Shown here: in pieces, positions 1 to 9,334 of the stretch | How the letters are laid out: each line of letters begins with the position of its first letter | How positions within the stretch are numbered: position 1 is the first letter of the stretch | From: Polynucleobacter necessarius | GTDB taxonomy: Bacteria > Pseudomonadota > Gammaproteobacteria > Burkholderiales > Burkholderiaceae | Direction: 5' to 3' | Assembly (NCBI RefSeq): GCF_900095185.1 | Contig: NZ_LT606948.1 | Span: 1,464,509-1,528,508, forward strand | Length of the DNA: 64,000 nucleotides | Program-made: the position numbers and the translations under genes | Notes under the pieces: generated by a model | The model's database searches: none | What the model was told of the DNA's origin: nothing | Seen by the model: the letters and a program-made list of their open reading frames with translations, nothing else

Positions 1-19
1 TAGATGCTGCTGTACTACT

Positions 20-47
20 GATCTCTTAAGACTTAACCCAAGAGATC
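20..47 (-). terminator. Hairpin downstream of the thiolase remnant
   Basis: An 8-bp perfect inverted repeat (gatctctt / aagagatc) with a 12-nt loop lies just past the thiolase stop codon. There is no T-run on either side, so it is only a weak terminator candidate. Confidence 0.25.
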
Positions 48-69
48 ATCGATCAATTTTTCAGCGCAA

Positions 70-1150
70 TTACATGCGCTTGAAAAGCGTAGCAATACCC
101 TGACCACCACGAATACACATTGTTACCAATGCATATTTACCTTGTACGCGGTGTAATTCATGAATTGTCTTAGTAGCAATTGCAGCACCGGAACAACCAA
201 TCGGGTGACCCAATGCAATCGCACCACCATTCACATTGGTTTTTGCTGGATCGAGACCAAAACCTTTGGTCACAGCCAACGCTTGTGCAGCAAATGCTTT
301 GTTTGACTCAATAACATCCATTTGATCAAGCTTGAGTCCAGCATGCTCGAGAGCCAACTTGGTTGCAGGCATGGGACCTTCACCCATGATGTGGTTAAGC
401 ACTCCAGCAACTGCATAAGAAACTAAGCGAGCTATTGGTTTATGACCAGCTTTCTTCGCAGTTTCAGCATCAGCCAATACAAAAAATGCAGCGCCATCGT
501 TAATGCCTGAAGCATTGCTCTGCCGTGACAGAGCCACCCTCTTTCTTGAACACTATCTTCATCTTGGCCAATGTGTCCATCGTAGTATCCGGCTTGCAAT
601 GCTCATCCGTATCAAATATGACATCGCCCTTATGAGTCTTAATCGTGATCGGCACGATTTGAGATTTGAAGCGACCTATCTTTGATAGCGTGAGCAGCAC
701 GACGATGAAATTCAAGCGCAAGAGCATCCCGCTCTTCACGAGTGAGCTTCCATTTTTCAACGAGGTTTTCAGCGGTAACTCCCATATGTCCAACGCCGAA
801 TGGATCGGTTAACACTGCCACCATCAGGTCAAGCATCTTGGTATCACCCATTCGCGCAGCACTGCGCATTGCAGGTGAACCATACATTCCGCGTGACATT
901 ACCTCAACACCACCACCAACTCCATAATCACAATCGCCGCAACACGTGCAATATAGGCATAGCGGCTATCAGCAGGAATCGTGTTTCCAACGGTCACATA
1001 ATTCATCAAGGCTGGATCTACACCTGAGCGCGTTACTGCCTCTTTCATCACGATGCCGCCTAACTCAGCAGGCTCAAAGCTACTAAGCGATCCATTAAAG
1101 GCGCCGATTGCGGAACGAACTGCACTTAAAACAACGATATCACGACTCAT
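70..1150 (-). pseudogene. Acetyl-CoA acetyltransferase (thiolase), broken
   Basis: Remnant of a biosynthetic thiolase that would condense two acetyl-CoA, the first step of polyhydroxybutyrate synthesis. The N-terminus is recognisable (SAVRSAIGAFNGSL), the middle reads from MSRGMYGSPAMRSAARMG, and the C-terminus keeps GHPIGCSGAA. Between residue ~75 and MSRGMYGS about 35 codons are missing together with a frame change; this is where the nucleophilic Cys loop (CGSGLQA in the family) should lie. There are further frame changes near 540-800. The C-terminal Cys motif reads CIRGGQG instead of CIGGGQG. The start is taken at MSRDIVV (1150) rather than eight codons upstream. It sits near the phaR/phaB/phaC remnants, which supports a phaA-like role. 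Certainly non-functional. Confidence 0.9.
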
Positions 1151-1273
1151 ATCAATCCACTTTACTAAGTCCAATTTTGGGCTAACTTTGTACTAAAAAT
1201 TACTACAACTAATAGTTTTATTGTATTAGTCACATTTCGGCTATTAGGTGATGCCCTTGGGAGCTAACCACTG

Positions 1274-2515
1274 TTACCTTGATGATTTCACACCGACTCG
1301 ATAACGCTTGGACGGCTTAGTATGTGGCAAAACCCTCACTAAACCATCAATTTCAGGGGCCTCACCGATACTTCGACCAATTCCACCAGATTCATCGACA
1401 CAATCTATCAGAACCTGGATATGCTTGCCTATTTTTTGGCAATCCGCTTAATGAATGGAAATTTCTTCAGCTTTTGCCATAAATCTGGGACGCCGTTCTT
1501 CATGAATATTATCTGGAACCGGGTTATCGAGTAGGTTTGCAGCAGCACCTTCGACTGGCAAATAAGCACAACAACCCGCTCTATCGATTTGAGTCTCATC
1601 TAAAAAATTCAGAAGATATTCAAACTCTTCTGCGGTCTCACCTGGAAAGCCAGCAATACAGGTACTGCGAATGACTAAATCAGGACAAGCTTGGCGCCAT
1701 GCCAAGATACGCTCTAAATTTTTCTCACCACTAGCAGGACGTTTCATGCGCTCTCATACATCTGGATGAGCATGCTGGAGGGGAATATCAAGATCGCCAT
1801 ATCCATGTGCTCAGAAAATTCCGCCATCAACGGCAAAACATCACCCACATGCGGATAGGGGTAGACATAATGTAAACGAACCCATGCTTGATGTTCAGGC
1901 GCCATTTGATTTAAAGCGTTTACTAAATCAAACATTTTCGTTTTGACTGGCTTGCCATCCCAACAGCCCGTCCGATATTGAAGATCAACTCCTTAGGCGC
2001 TGGTATCTTGGGAGACAACTAATCATTCTTTTACGCCCGACTCAAATAAGCGTTTTGCTTCAAGCAAAACTTCACCGATGGGACGCGAAACTAAGTCTCC
2101 CCGCATATTCGGAATAATACAAAAAGTGCAACGATGGTTGCAGCCTTCGCTAATTTTGAGGTATGCGTAATGCTTGGGTGTCAGTTTGACACCCGCAAGA
2201 GGCACGAAATCAGTGAAGGGATCATGCGGCTTGGGCAAATGTAAAATGAATCGCCTGCATGACTTCATCAGCACAGCGTGCGGACCAGTAACCGCCAGCA
2301 CTTTTGGATGAATGCTTTGAATCAGATCGCTACCATCAGTATTTTGTCTGGCACCAAGACAGCCAATGACAATGACCTTACCAACGAGATCGGCGCCTGA
2401 ATAATCCTTAGCAGAGTTTCATAACCCTGAGCACTCAGTTGCGTCAGAATCCGCGCTCCGGATCTACTAAGGCCTTAGGACAGCCTAAGGATACAAATCC
2501 GACTGTGCCTGTCAC
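1274..2515 (-). pseudogene. rimO: Ribosomal protein S12 methylthiotransferase RimO, broken
   Basis: Remnant of the radical-SAM enzyme that methylthiolates Asp89 of ribosomal protein S12. The N-terminal UPF0004 part begins VTGTVGFVSLGCPKALVD from a GTG just after the phaR stop. The radical-SAM motif CNHRCTFC is preserved in the piece ending near 2023. Segments at 1744-1935 and 1448-1747 ([11 protein letters not shown]) continue the catalytic domain in other frames, and a TRAM domain ([16 protein letters not shown] to VGVKSSR, stop at 1274) closes it. At least four frame changes separate the pieces. Intact homologues are about 440 residues. Non-functional. Confidence 0.9.
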
Positions 2516-2517
2516 AA

Positions 2518-3078
2518 CTATTCTTTTTCAGTTGTGTTCGGCTGAGGCGTGAAGGGAAAATTTCCAAATATATTTTGCGAGCCTTGCATCTGCTCTTGCA
2601 TTTTGATGAATAAATCCTTGCTCTGCTCCATGTAATTACCCATTAATCCTTGCATTAAAGGATTTTGTAGATTCATCATCTGAGACCATGCTTCAGGAGT
2701 GCTGCCTGCGCCTAAACCTTTTGTCTGGTCGCCCAACTTATTATGAATATCTACAAATGACTGCATAGTCTTTTCAAGATAGTTCCCCATTAATCCTTGC
2801 ATGGAGTTTCCATAGAAGCGGATAATTTGCGAAAGCATTTGTGAAGAGAATGCTGGAGCACCATCAGCCTCTTCCTCAAGAATAATTTGCAACAAGATAT
2901 TGCGAGTTAAGTCTGCTTCTGTTTTAGCATCAACGACCTTAAAGACCTCATTGGACATGACTAAATTTTTGATGTTTGACAGCGTGACATACGTACTAGT
3001 TTGAGTGTCGTATAGGCGACGATTGGGATACTTCTTAATGAGCCGATCTTCGCCAGCTCCTTTCGCACGAGTTACCAT
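2518..3078 (-). CDS. phaR: Polyhydroxyalkanoate synthesis repressor PhaR
   Basis: An intact 186-residue protein of the PhaR family, a DNA-binding repressor that also binds PHB granules and controls phasin genes. The N-terminal DNA-binding domain is clear (IKKYPNRRLYDTQTSTYVTL, residues 14-33), followed by the PHB-accumulation regulatory domain (FKVVDAKTEADLTRNILLQI). The C-terminal third has two near-repeats of GLMGNYLEKTMQSF / GLMGNYMEQSKDLF. It is the only open gene in a cluster where the thiolase, reductase and synthase are all broken, so its original metabolic context is gone. It may persist because other targets remain or because the gene is a small mutational target. Confidence 0.93.
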   Translation of the reverse strand: MVTRAKGAGEDRLIKKYPNRRLYDTQTSTYVTLSNIKNLVMSNEVFKVVDAKTEADLTRNILLQIILEEEADGAPAFSSQMLSQIIRFYGNSMQGLMGNYLEKTMQSFVDIHNKLGDQTKGLGAGSTPEAWSQMMNLQNPLMQGLMGNYMEQSKDLFIKMQEQMQGSQNIFGNFPFTPQPNTTEKE

Positions 3079-3196
3079 TTTTTTCCTTGCTCTTTACTGC
3101 ACCGCACCATCAGCGTAGTTTATCTCTAGTGTGACCTAAAGGTAAATACACTGTGTTGCGCACTACAAATACCGCATGAATTGCTGCAGCGCAATA

Positions 3197-3636
3197 TTAG
3201 CCTGTATAAATACCGCCGTTCAATGAGAAATCAGCACCAGTAGCATAACCACCATCTTCCGACACAATCCAGCAACAAATAGAAGCGATTTCTTCAGGGG
3301 TACCTAAACGCTTCACAGGAATGCCAGAAACAATCTGCTCTAAAACATCCTCACGGATTGCCTTCACCATATCGGTGCCAATATAGCCAGGTGAAACAGT
3401 ATGAACTGTCACCCTTTAGTCGCCACTTCTTGGGCCAAAGCCATTGTGAAACCATGAAGACCAGCTTTAGCAGTCGAATAGTTACATTGGCTAAACTGTC
3501 CTTTTTGACCGTTTACCGAGGAAATATTGATAATGCGCCCCCAATTATTGTCAACCATCCCATCGATCACTTGCTTGGTGACATTAAAAATGGCGGTACC
3601 CATAACACCAGTTACATATTCGACTTTTTGAGACAT
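3197..3636 (-). pseudogene. phaB: Acetoacetyl-CoA reductase PhaB, internally deleted
   Basis: Remnant of the NADPH-dependent short-chain reductase of PHB synthesis. It begins MSQKVEYVTG, then jumps straight to FNVTKQVIDGM, so roughly 95 codons are lost, including most of the GxxxGxG dinucleotide loop and the NNAG motif. The Ser/Tyr/Lys catalytic region survives (INISSVNGQKG, NYSTAKAGLHGF). A frame change at about 3412 separates ATKG from TVHTVSPGYIGTDM. The remaining C-terminus (GADFSLNGGIYTG) is typical. The reading frame is continuous with the upstream phaC remnant, so the two now form one chimeric frame. Confidence 0.9.
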
Positions 3637-3639
3637 TAC

Positions 3640-5306
3640 TTCCACTACTTTAAAAACCTTCGTTAATTGTTGGTTCAATTCTGAAGTTGCTTTTTCTTTG
3701 ACATATGCGCCGGGAGCCGCCTCCATCTTTTTGTACTTGGCATTGCCAAATGTCTTACTTGCTGGCTTTTTCTCGCTACCAAATTGCTCTAGCCGTTTAG
3801 TATAGTCGGGCCACCAACTTCCAGAAAGCTGTTTTGCACCTTCGAGCCACTCATGTGCCATTGGCGCAATCTTCTTATACTCAAAGTAGTAGCGCTTATT
3901 TTTAGCTGGCGGATTAATAACGCCAGCGATATGACCAGATGCACCTAGAACAAACCGATTTTTACCATTCAAGAGATGGGTAGCTTCATAAGCGAATTGC
4001 CAAGGAACAATATGATCTTTTTGTGAGGTATATAAATAGGCCGGACATTTAATCTTACCTAGATCAATTTTTTCGCCACAAATTTTTACTTTCCCTGGTT
4101 TTACTAAATCATCTTGCAAATAGGTGTGGCGCAGATACCAACAGTACATAGCGCCCGGTAAATTCGTAGAGTCGCTGTTCCAGCAAAGCAAATCGAATGG
4201 TGGCGGTGAATTACCTTTGAGATAGTTTTCAACCCATAATTCCAGACCAAATCATTTGGACGCAAGAATGAGAACGTATTACCCAAGTCCAAACCTGACA
4301 TCATGCCGTACTGTCCACCCTTACCGCCGATGGTATTCTCACGCAACTCAACCATTCTTTCGTCAATAAAGGCATCCAAAATACCTGTGTTCGTGAAATC
4401 CAGTAGTGTAGTAAAGAGAGTCAAGCTAGCAGCTGGATGCTCATCCCTGGCAGCCAGGACAGCCAATGCTGAGGTTGTTATTGTGCTGCCAACACAAAAA
4501 CCTAAGACGTCAATTTGCTTGGTGCCACCAATCTCTTTTACAACATCGATGGCCTTGATAACGCCTTTACCAACATACTCATCCCAGCTGACTTGCGCCA
4601 TCGAGGCATCTGGATTCTTCCAAGAAACCAAGCACACGGTATAACCTTGACTGACTATGTGACGCATAACCGAGTTATCAGGTTGCAAATCCAAAATGTA
4701 GTACTTATTAATGCAAGGTGGCACCATTAAATAGGGACGTTCAAAAACTTGCTCTGTTAAAGGCTTGTACTGAATTAACTCAAATAACTCGTTACGGAAC
4801 AGCACATGACCTTCTGTGGTTGCAATATTTTTGCCCACTTCAAAAGCAGACTCATCTGTTTGTGAGACTTTGCCTTTTTTCATATCCCCCAAAAGGTTAA
4901 TGATCCCCTTTTGAATAGATTGTCCTTGAGAGCTAATAATGCTCTCAAGCACTTCAGGATGAGTGGCAATAACGTTAGATGGCGATAATGCACCAATCAT
5001 CTGCTCTGTAGTGAACAGAATTTTTTGCGTTGACTTTTCATTCGTTTCAACTGCTTTGGCTAAAGCCATTAAGTGCTTTGAATTTAATAAATAAGTCGCA
5101 GCGATGACCTTACTCCAAGAGGAGTGCCAAAAGCATTAACCAGGAAAGCGACGGTCTTTAACCTCTATCACCTCAGGATTGGTCGCGATATGCGCTAACT
5201 CCGTAAAGTATTCCTTTTGAATTTCGGACAAACGCTCTGGTGGAATTAACGCCATATGGTGCGGCGCCAAGGATGGCGTTGCACCGGTATTTATGCCTGC
5301 AAACAT
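3640..5306 (-). pseudogene. phaC: Class I PHA synthase PhaC, frameshifted
   Basis: Remnant of polyhydroxyalkanoate synthase, which polymerises 3-hydroxybutyryl-CoA. The N-terminus starts MFAGINTGATPSLAPHHMAL (5306), and a frame change follows near 5140. The central part keeps the lipase-like nucleophile box GFCVGST. A second one-base frame change lies near 4240 (VWNYG versus WVENYLKG). Beyond it the Asp and His of the triad are still visible (QKDHIVPW, GASGHIAGVINPP). The normal stop after YVKEKA is lost and the frame runs on into phaB. All catalytic residues can be found, so decay looks recent, but no full-length protein can be made. Confidence 0.9.
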
Positions 5307-5372
5307 AGTCGTCTCTTCAATTAGTTAGAGACATTTTCAACCCATACGCTCTATAGGCGTTATACTCAATAA

Positions 5373-5397
5373 CCCTAGCCCAAGAGATTAGCTAGGG
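5373..5397. repeat. Small inverted repeat between pgeF and phaC
   Basis: A perfect 7-bp inverted repeat (ccctagc / gctaggg) with an 11-nt loop lies between the pgeF stop and the phaC start. There is no flanking T-run. It could be a weak terminator for pgeF or an operator of the former pha promoter; a TATAAC hexamer lies nearby on the minus strand at 5359-5364. Confidence 0.3.
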
Positions 5398-5423
5398 AAT
5401 GCCCTCATACAGATTCAGACTAA

Positions 5424-6185
5424 TTATTTTGAAATCCAGATGGCAGAGGCGAATCTTCCTGTTTGACCGTCGCGACGATATGAGAAAAATAATTCTTGAT
5501 CCCTAACCGTGCAGTGTTCGGCACCAAAAATCATTTTGAGCCCTAGAGTCTCCAAACGTCCTCTCGCCAATCGGCAAATATCTGCGAGAAATTTCCCAGG
5601 CTTATTTGGGATTGGTTTAAACGCATTCTCAGCAAATGACACACCTGATTCTTGAAAACAGGTTTTTACATCTTGGCCTACCTCAAAGAAATCCGGCCCA
5701 ATGGCGGGCCCCATCCAAGCAATCAAATCTGATGATTGGGTTTCGCTATCAAGTTTGAGCATTGCATTGACGGTATTTTCTAAAATGCCAGCGCTCAGTC
5801 CCCGCCAACCAGAATGGGCTGCACCAATAATCGTACCTTTGGTATTCGTCAATAAAACAGGCAAGCAATCTGCCGTCATGATGACTAGGACCTCATTCGG
5901 AACATTGCTTACCGAAGCATCAGCAAGGATTTCATCACACCCTGGCAAAGCTCGGCTCTTGGGAGTGCTAACAACTATGCTGTGTGTCTGCTTTAGCCAA
6001 ATGGGCTGATTGGGCAATTTTTTAGTGAAGATAGTTCTATTAAGAAGAACATCAGCGGCATTGTCACCAACATGATCCCCTAAATTAAGCGAATGAAATG
6101 GTGCGCCGCTGACTCCATCTGAACGGGTGCTCACTAAGCAGTGAATAGTCTTAGGGGCTGGCCATTGAGGAGCAATAAAACTCAT
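5424..6185 (-). CDS. pgeF: Peptidoglycan editing factor / polyphenol oxidase family protein (YfiH)
   Basis: An intact 253-residue DUF152/YfiH protein. Family members are copper/zinc-binding purine nucleosidase or oxidase-like enzymes, and in E. coli PgeF keeps wrongly incorporated serine out of peptidoglycan precursors. The His-Cys-His metal site is present: QTHS, TADCLPVL and AAHSGWRG. The C-terminus shows the typical FFSYRRDGQTGRFASAIW. The start codon overlaps the rluD stop (ATGA), so the two are translationally coupled. Confidence in the family is high, while the exact substrate in this organism is inferred. Confidence 0.9.
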   Translation of the reverse strand: MSFIAPQWPAPKTIHCLVSTRSDGVSGAPFHSLNLGDHVGDNAADVLLNRTIFTKKLPNQPIWLKQTHSIVVSTPKSRALPGCDEILADASVSNVPNEVLVIMTADCLPVLLTNTKGTIIGAAHSGWRGLSAGILENTVNAMLKLDSETQSSDLIAWMGPAIGPDFFEVGQDVKTCFQESGVSFAENAFKPIPNKPGKFLADICRLARGRLETLGLKMIFGAEHCTVRDQELFFSYRRDGQTGRFASAIWISK

Positions 6186-7222
6186 TTTTGAGGCTCATTT
6201 TGCATAGAACCCATTACAGATGCCTCATTGGGCAAAACTTCACCATCCATGCCTAATTTGGGCAGCAACTCTAATAACCCTTGAGGGGGAAGTCGAAACC
6301 AAGTCATCAATTTGTCTAAGCTTGGGTGCTGAAGACTTAATGCAAAAGCATGTAAAGCCTGACGATTAAATGAAAGATTCTTGGCCACTCCAGGAGTTTT
6401 TTTACGATAGACGGGATCTCCGACTAATGGAAAGCCCAAAGACTCCAAATGCACTCGAATTTGATGAGTGCGGCCCGTTTCAAGCCGACACTCTAACAAA
6501 GCCACGGCAGATTCCCCAACCAATCCTTTTGCCAATCTTCGAAATAATGTAGCAGCAGGCTTGCCTTGAGGGCTGCCAGCAGTCATCTTTAGGCGATTAC
6601 GCTGATCTCGCCCAACCGATGCTAAAACTTTGCCATGACTCGGTGGCTCCCCCCAAACCCAGGCAAGATAGCGTCTCCCAACCGTTCTCTCCTGGAGCTG
6701 ACGCACCAAAGAAGTTTGTGCATGAGGTGTTCTTGCCACAACCATTAATCCTGACGTATCTTTATCTAAACGATGTACTATTCCAGCGCGAGGCAAGGAT
6801 TTGAGCTCGGGATATCGAAACAAGAATCCATTTAAAAGCGTTCCAGACCAATTACCAGCTGCTGGGTGCACTACTAGGCCGGCTGGTTTATTGACCACAA
6901 TGATGGATTCATCCTCATAAACTATATCCAAGGATATATCCTCTGGGCTCAAGGCAAATTGCTCTGGCATTTCCCGGGGAAACACCTTGACGCTCTCGCC
7001 TCCCATTAGCAGGTAACGCGCCTTAGTAACCTTGCCATCGACCATAACCGCCCCAGCTTCAACCCAAGCCTTAAGACGATTACGCGAATAATCAGGCAAA
7101 GACCCAGCCAACACCTTATCCAAGCGTTCGCCAGCCATCTCCAAAGGAATTTCCAGGGAGATGAAATCCTCATCATCGATATAATCAACAGGATTCGATT
7201 CAGGAGTTTGCGGCAATGCCAC
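6182..7222 (-). CDS. rluD: 23S rRNA pseudouridine synthase RluD
   Basis: An intact 346-residue pseudouridine synthase that modifies U1911, U1915 and U1917 of helix 69 in 23S rRNA. An S4 RNA-binding domain occupies about residues 30-80 (ERLDKVLAG). The catalytic domain follows, with the motif HRLDKDTSGL at 150-159 and Asp153 as nucleophile. The C-terminal GRTHQIRVHL is typical. About 40 extra residues of acidic N-terminus precede the S4 domain. It is divergent from bamD and overlaps pgeF downstream, the common betaproteobacterial arrangement. Confidence 0.93.
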   Translation of the reverse strand: MALPQTPESNPVDYIDDEDFISLEIPLEMAGERLDKVLAGSLPDYSRNRLKAWVEAGAVMVDGKVTKARYLLMGGESVKVFPREMPEQFALSPEDISLDIVYEDESIIVVNKPAGLVVHPAAGNWSGTLLNGFLFRYPELKSLPRAGIVHRLDKDTSGLMVVARTPHAQTSLVRQLQERTVGRRYLAWVWGEPPSHGKVLASVGRDQRNRLKMTAGSPQGKPAATLFRRLAKGLVGESAVALLECRLETGRTHQIRVHLESLGFPLVGDPVYRKKTPGVAKNLSFNRQALHAFALSLQHPSLDKLMTWFRLPPQGLLELLPKLGMDGEVLPNEASVMGSMQNEPQK

Positions 7223-7323
7223 GCTTAAATAGCCTTTCAGTTATGTCGGAGGTAGTGTCAGACGCCAGTTTAAGGCTTGCTGGAAATTATTCTGCCCAAA
7301 ATGGTAGTCCTAAATTAAAGGGT

Positions 7324-8130
7324 ATGCGCTTCACCTTAGTTTTAGCTTTGCTGCTGACACTCATTCTATTGACCGGATGCGCTGGCAGCGATGGAGGCAA
7401 AGACGATACTGATATCTGGTCTGAGGCAAAGTTATATTCTGAGGCAACAGTCAAATTAAATGACGCCGACTTTGCCAAGTGCGGAAAGTATTTTGAAACG
7501 CTAGAGGCGCGTTTTCCATTCGGACCCTACTCTCAACAAGCACAAATTAATGCAGCATATTGCTATTGGAAGGCCCAAGAACAAACTCAAGCGCTCGTTG
7601 CAATTGATCGTTGTATTAAACTTCACCAAGGTAGTCCTAATTTAGATTACGCCTATTACCTTAAAGGCTTAATTACTTTTAACGATGATCTTGGATGGCT
7701 AGGTAAATTTACCGGCCAAGATCTAAGTGAGCGCGACCCCAAGGCGGCCAAAGAAGCGTTTGAGTCATTTAAGGTCGTGGTTGAGCGCTTTCCTAATAGC
7801 AAATATGCGCCCGACTCTCTCGACCGCATGCGTTACATCGTTAACTCCCTTGCCGAGGCTGATGTTATTGTGGCGCGTTATTACTACCAGCGTGGCGCCT
7901 ATTTAGCGGCAGCCAATCGCGCTCAGTTAGTGATTCGAGACTATGACCGAGCACCTGCTGTCGAAGAGGCTCTTTATATTCTGACTAAATCATATGAAAA
8001 ACTGGGGATGACACAGTTCAGTAATGATGCTGCCCGCGTCTTCAAATTAAACTTCCCTGAAAGCGAGATGATGCTTACTGGACAACGCGTGAAAAAAGAG
8101 CGCAGATGGTGGCAATTCTGGAACAAGTAG
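7324..8130 (+). CDS. bamD: Outer membrane protein assembly factor BamD
   Basis: Lipoprotein of the BAM complex that folds beta-barrel proteins into the outer membrane. The start is placed at the ATG at 7324 because it follows an AAAGG Shine-Dalgarno sequence by a few bases and begins a classic lipoprotein signal peptide (MRFTLVLALLLTLILLTGC, lipobox LTGC, Cys19). The longer upstream reading would put 36 residues before the signal. Five TPR-like repeats follow (YSEATVKLNDADFAKCGKYF, QALVAIDRCIKLH, AFESFKVVVERFPNSKYA). Intact, divergent from rluD, and followed by a strong terminator. Confidence 0.95.
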   Translation: MRFTLVLALLLTLILLTGCAGSDGGKDDTDIWSEAKLYSEATVKLNDADFAKCGKYFETLEARFPFGPYSQQAQINAAYCYWKAQEQTQALVAIDRCIKLHQGSPNLDYAYYLKGLITFNDDLGWLGKFTGQDLSERDPKAAKEAFESFKVVVERFPNSKYAPDSLDRMRYIVNSLAEADVIVARYYYQRGAYLAAANRAQLVIRDYDRAPAVEEALYILTKSYEKLGMTQFSNDAARVFKLNFPESEMMLTGQRVKKERRWWQFWNK

Positions 8131-8139
8131 TGTTGTCAA

Positions 8140-8165
8140 AATCCTACAATCAGGAGGATTTTTTT
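8140..8165. terminator. Bidirectional Rho-independent terminator
   Basis: A 6-bp stem (aatcct / aggatt) with a 9-nt loop is followed by a T-run on the plus strand and flanked by A residues upstream. It lies between the convergent bamD and alr genes and can serve both. Confidence 0.75.
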
Positions 8166-8168
8166 GAA

Positions 8169-9284
8169 TCAAGTGATGGCGACCGGTACTCTGGGTGCAA
8201 TAGCACAAAGTAATTCATAGCCGATCGTATCGCTCATTTGGGCTACATCATCTACCGGTACTTTGTCACCCCACAACTGAACATGACTTCCTATTGTGAC
8301 TTGGGGAGTATTACGCAAATCAATTGTCAGCATATCCATTGAAACTCTTCCAACCAATGGGCACACAATACCTTGGTCTCCATTTGCAACCCAAACAGGC
8401 GTGCCATCCTTTGCATGCCTGGGATAGCCATCGGCATAGCCACATGCTACGATACCAACTCGCATATCTTCAGGAGCTTCATAGCGACTACCGTAGCCAA
8501 TACGGTCACCCTTTTGCAGATCTTGGATATCAATAATCTCACTATGGAATCGCATGACAGCCTGAAGGTTAGCGTGCTCAATATCAGCGTGCAATCCAGT
8601 TGGCGAAGCCCCATACAACATGATCCCAGGACGAACCCAATCACCTAAGGCATTTCGATGCCACAAAATGGCGGCCGAATTGGCCAATGAGGTTGCCCCT
8701 TCTAGACCTGCAATCGTTTCATTGAAAAGTTCTTGCTGTGCACCTACGGTGGGCAGTCGCTCTAACTGAGCGGCATTGGCAAAATGAGTCATGTGATGCA
8801 TGTGATAACCAGCTGCGTGCAAACGATGAAATGCCACGCGATATGCCTCAGGTTTAAAACCTAAACGGTTCATCCCAGTGTTCATCTTTAGAAAGATATT
8901 AAAAGGTTTGTGGTTTTTACCTTTAAATTGCTCAAGCCAATCTACTTGTGCATCGCAGTGAACTACTAAATCACAAGATAATTCTTCTGCGAGACTTAAC
9001 TCATTTGCATGAAAAAAACCCTCTAAAAGCAGAATTCGACCCTCCCAGTCTTGCTCTCTAAGCCAAGACGCATCTTGAATATCCAATAGGGCAAAACCGT
9101 CAGTAGAGGCCAAACCCTTGAGGGCAGCTTCAAAACAATGACCATAGGCGCGAGCTTTGATTACCGACCAAATCTTGGACTCCGGCGCTAACTCTCGAAC
9201 TCGGTTTAAATTATGCTGAAAGGCGGCAGTATGCATAGAGGCCATAATTGGCCTATTAATCAGATCGTTAGCTGAATCACCCAA
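8169..9284 (-). CDS. alr: Alanine racemase
   Basis: PLP-dependent racemase producing D-alanine for peptidoglycan. A TTG start at 9284 is preferred because a perfect AGGAGG lies 7 nt upstream; the ATG at 9302 overlaps that ribosome-binding site and has none of its own. This gives 371 residues. The PLP lysine is present (SVIKARAYGHC, Lys43), but the usual KANAYGHG reads KARAYGHC. The second half keeps YGSRY, CGYADGYPR and GRVSMDMLTID, which include the second catalytic Tyr region. The protein is full length and essential in most Gram-negatives, so it is probably active despite the unusual motif. Divergent from lplT. Confidence 0.9.
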   Translation of the reverse strand: MGDSANDLINRPIMASMHTAAFQHNLNRVRELAPESKIWSVIKARAYGHCFEAALKGLASTDGFALLDIQDASWLREQDWEGRILLLEGFFHANELSLAEELSCDLVVHCDAQVDWLEQFKGKNHKPFNIFLKMNTGMNRLGFKPEAYRVAFHRLHAAGYHMHHMTHFANAAQLERLPTVGAQQELFNETIAGLEGATSLANSAAILWHRNALGDWVRPGIMLYGASPTGLHADIEHANLQAVMRFHSEIIDIQDLQKGDRIGYGSRYEAPEDMRVGIVACGYADGYPRHAKDGTPVWVANGDQGIVCPLVGRVSMDMLTIDLRNTPQVTIGSHVQLWGDKVPVDDVAQMSDTIGYELLCAIAPRVPVAIT

Positions 9285-9291
9285 GAACACT

Positions 9292-9297
9292 CCTCCT
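9292..9297 (-). promoter_or_regulatory. Ribosome-binding site that sets the alr start
   Basis: A perfect AGGAGG on the minus strand, 7 nt before a TTG codon in the alr frame. It decides in favour of the TTG start over the ATG at 9302. Confidence 0.7.
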
Positions 9298-9334
9298 TTC
9301 ATGTTTTAATTGTATTAAGGACTAGATTGTACGA

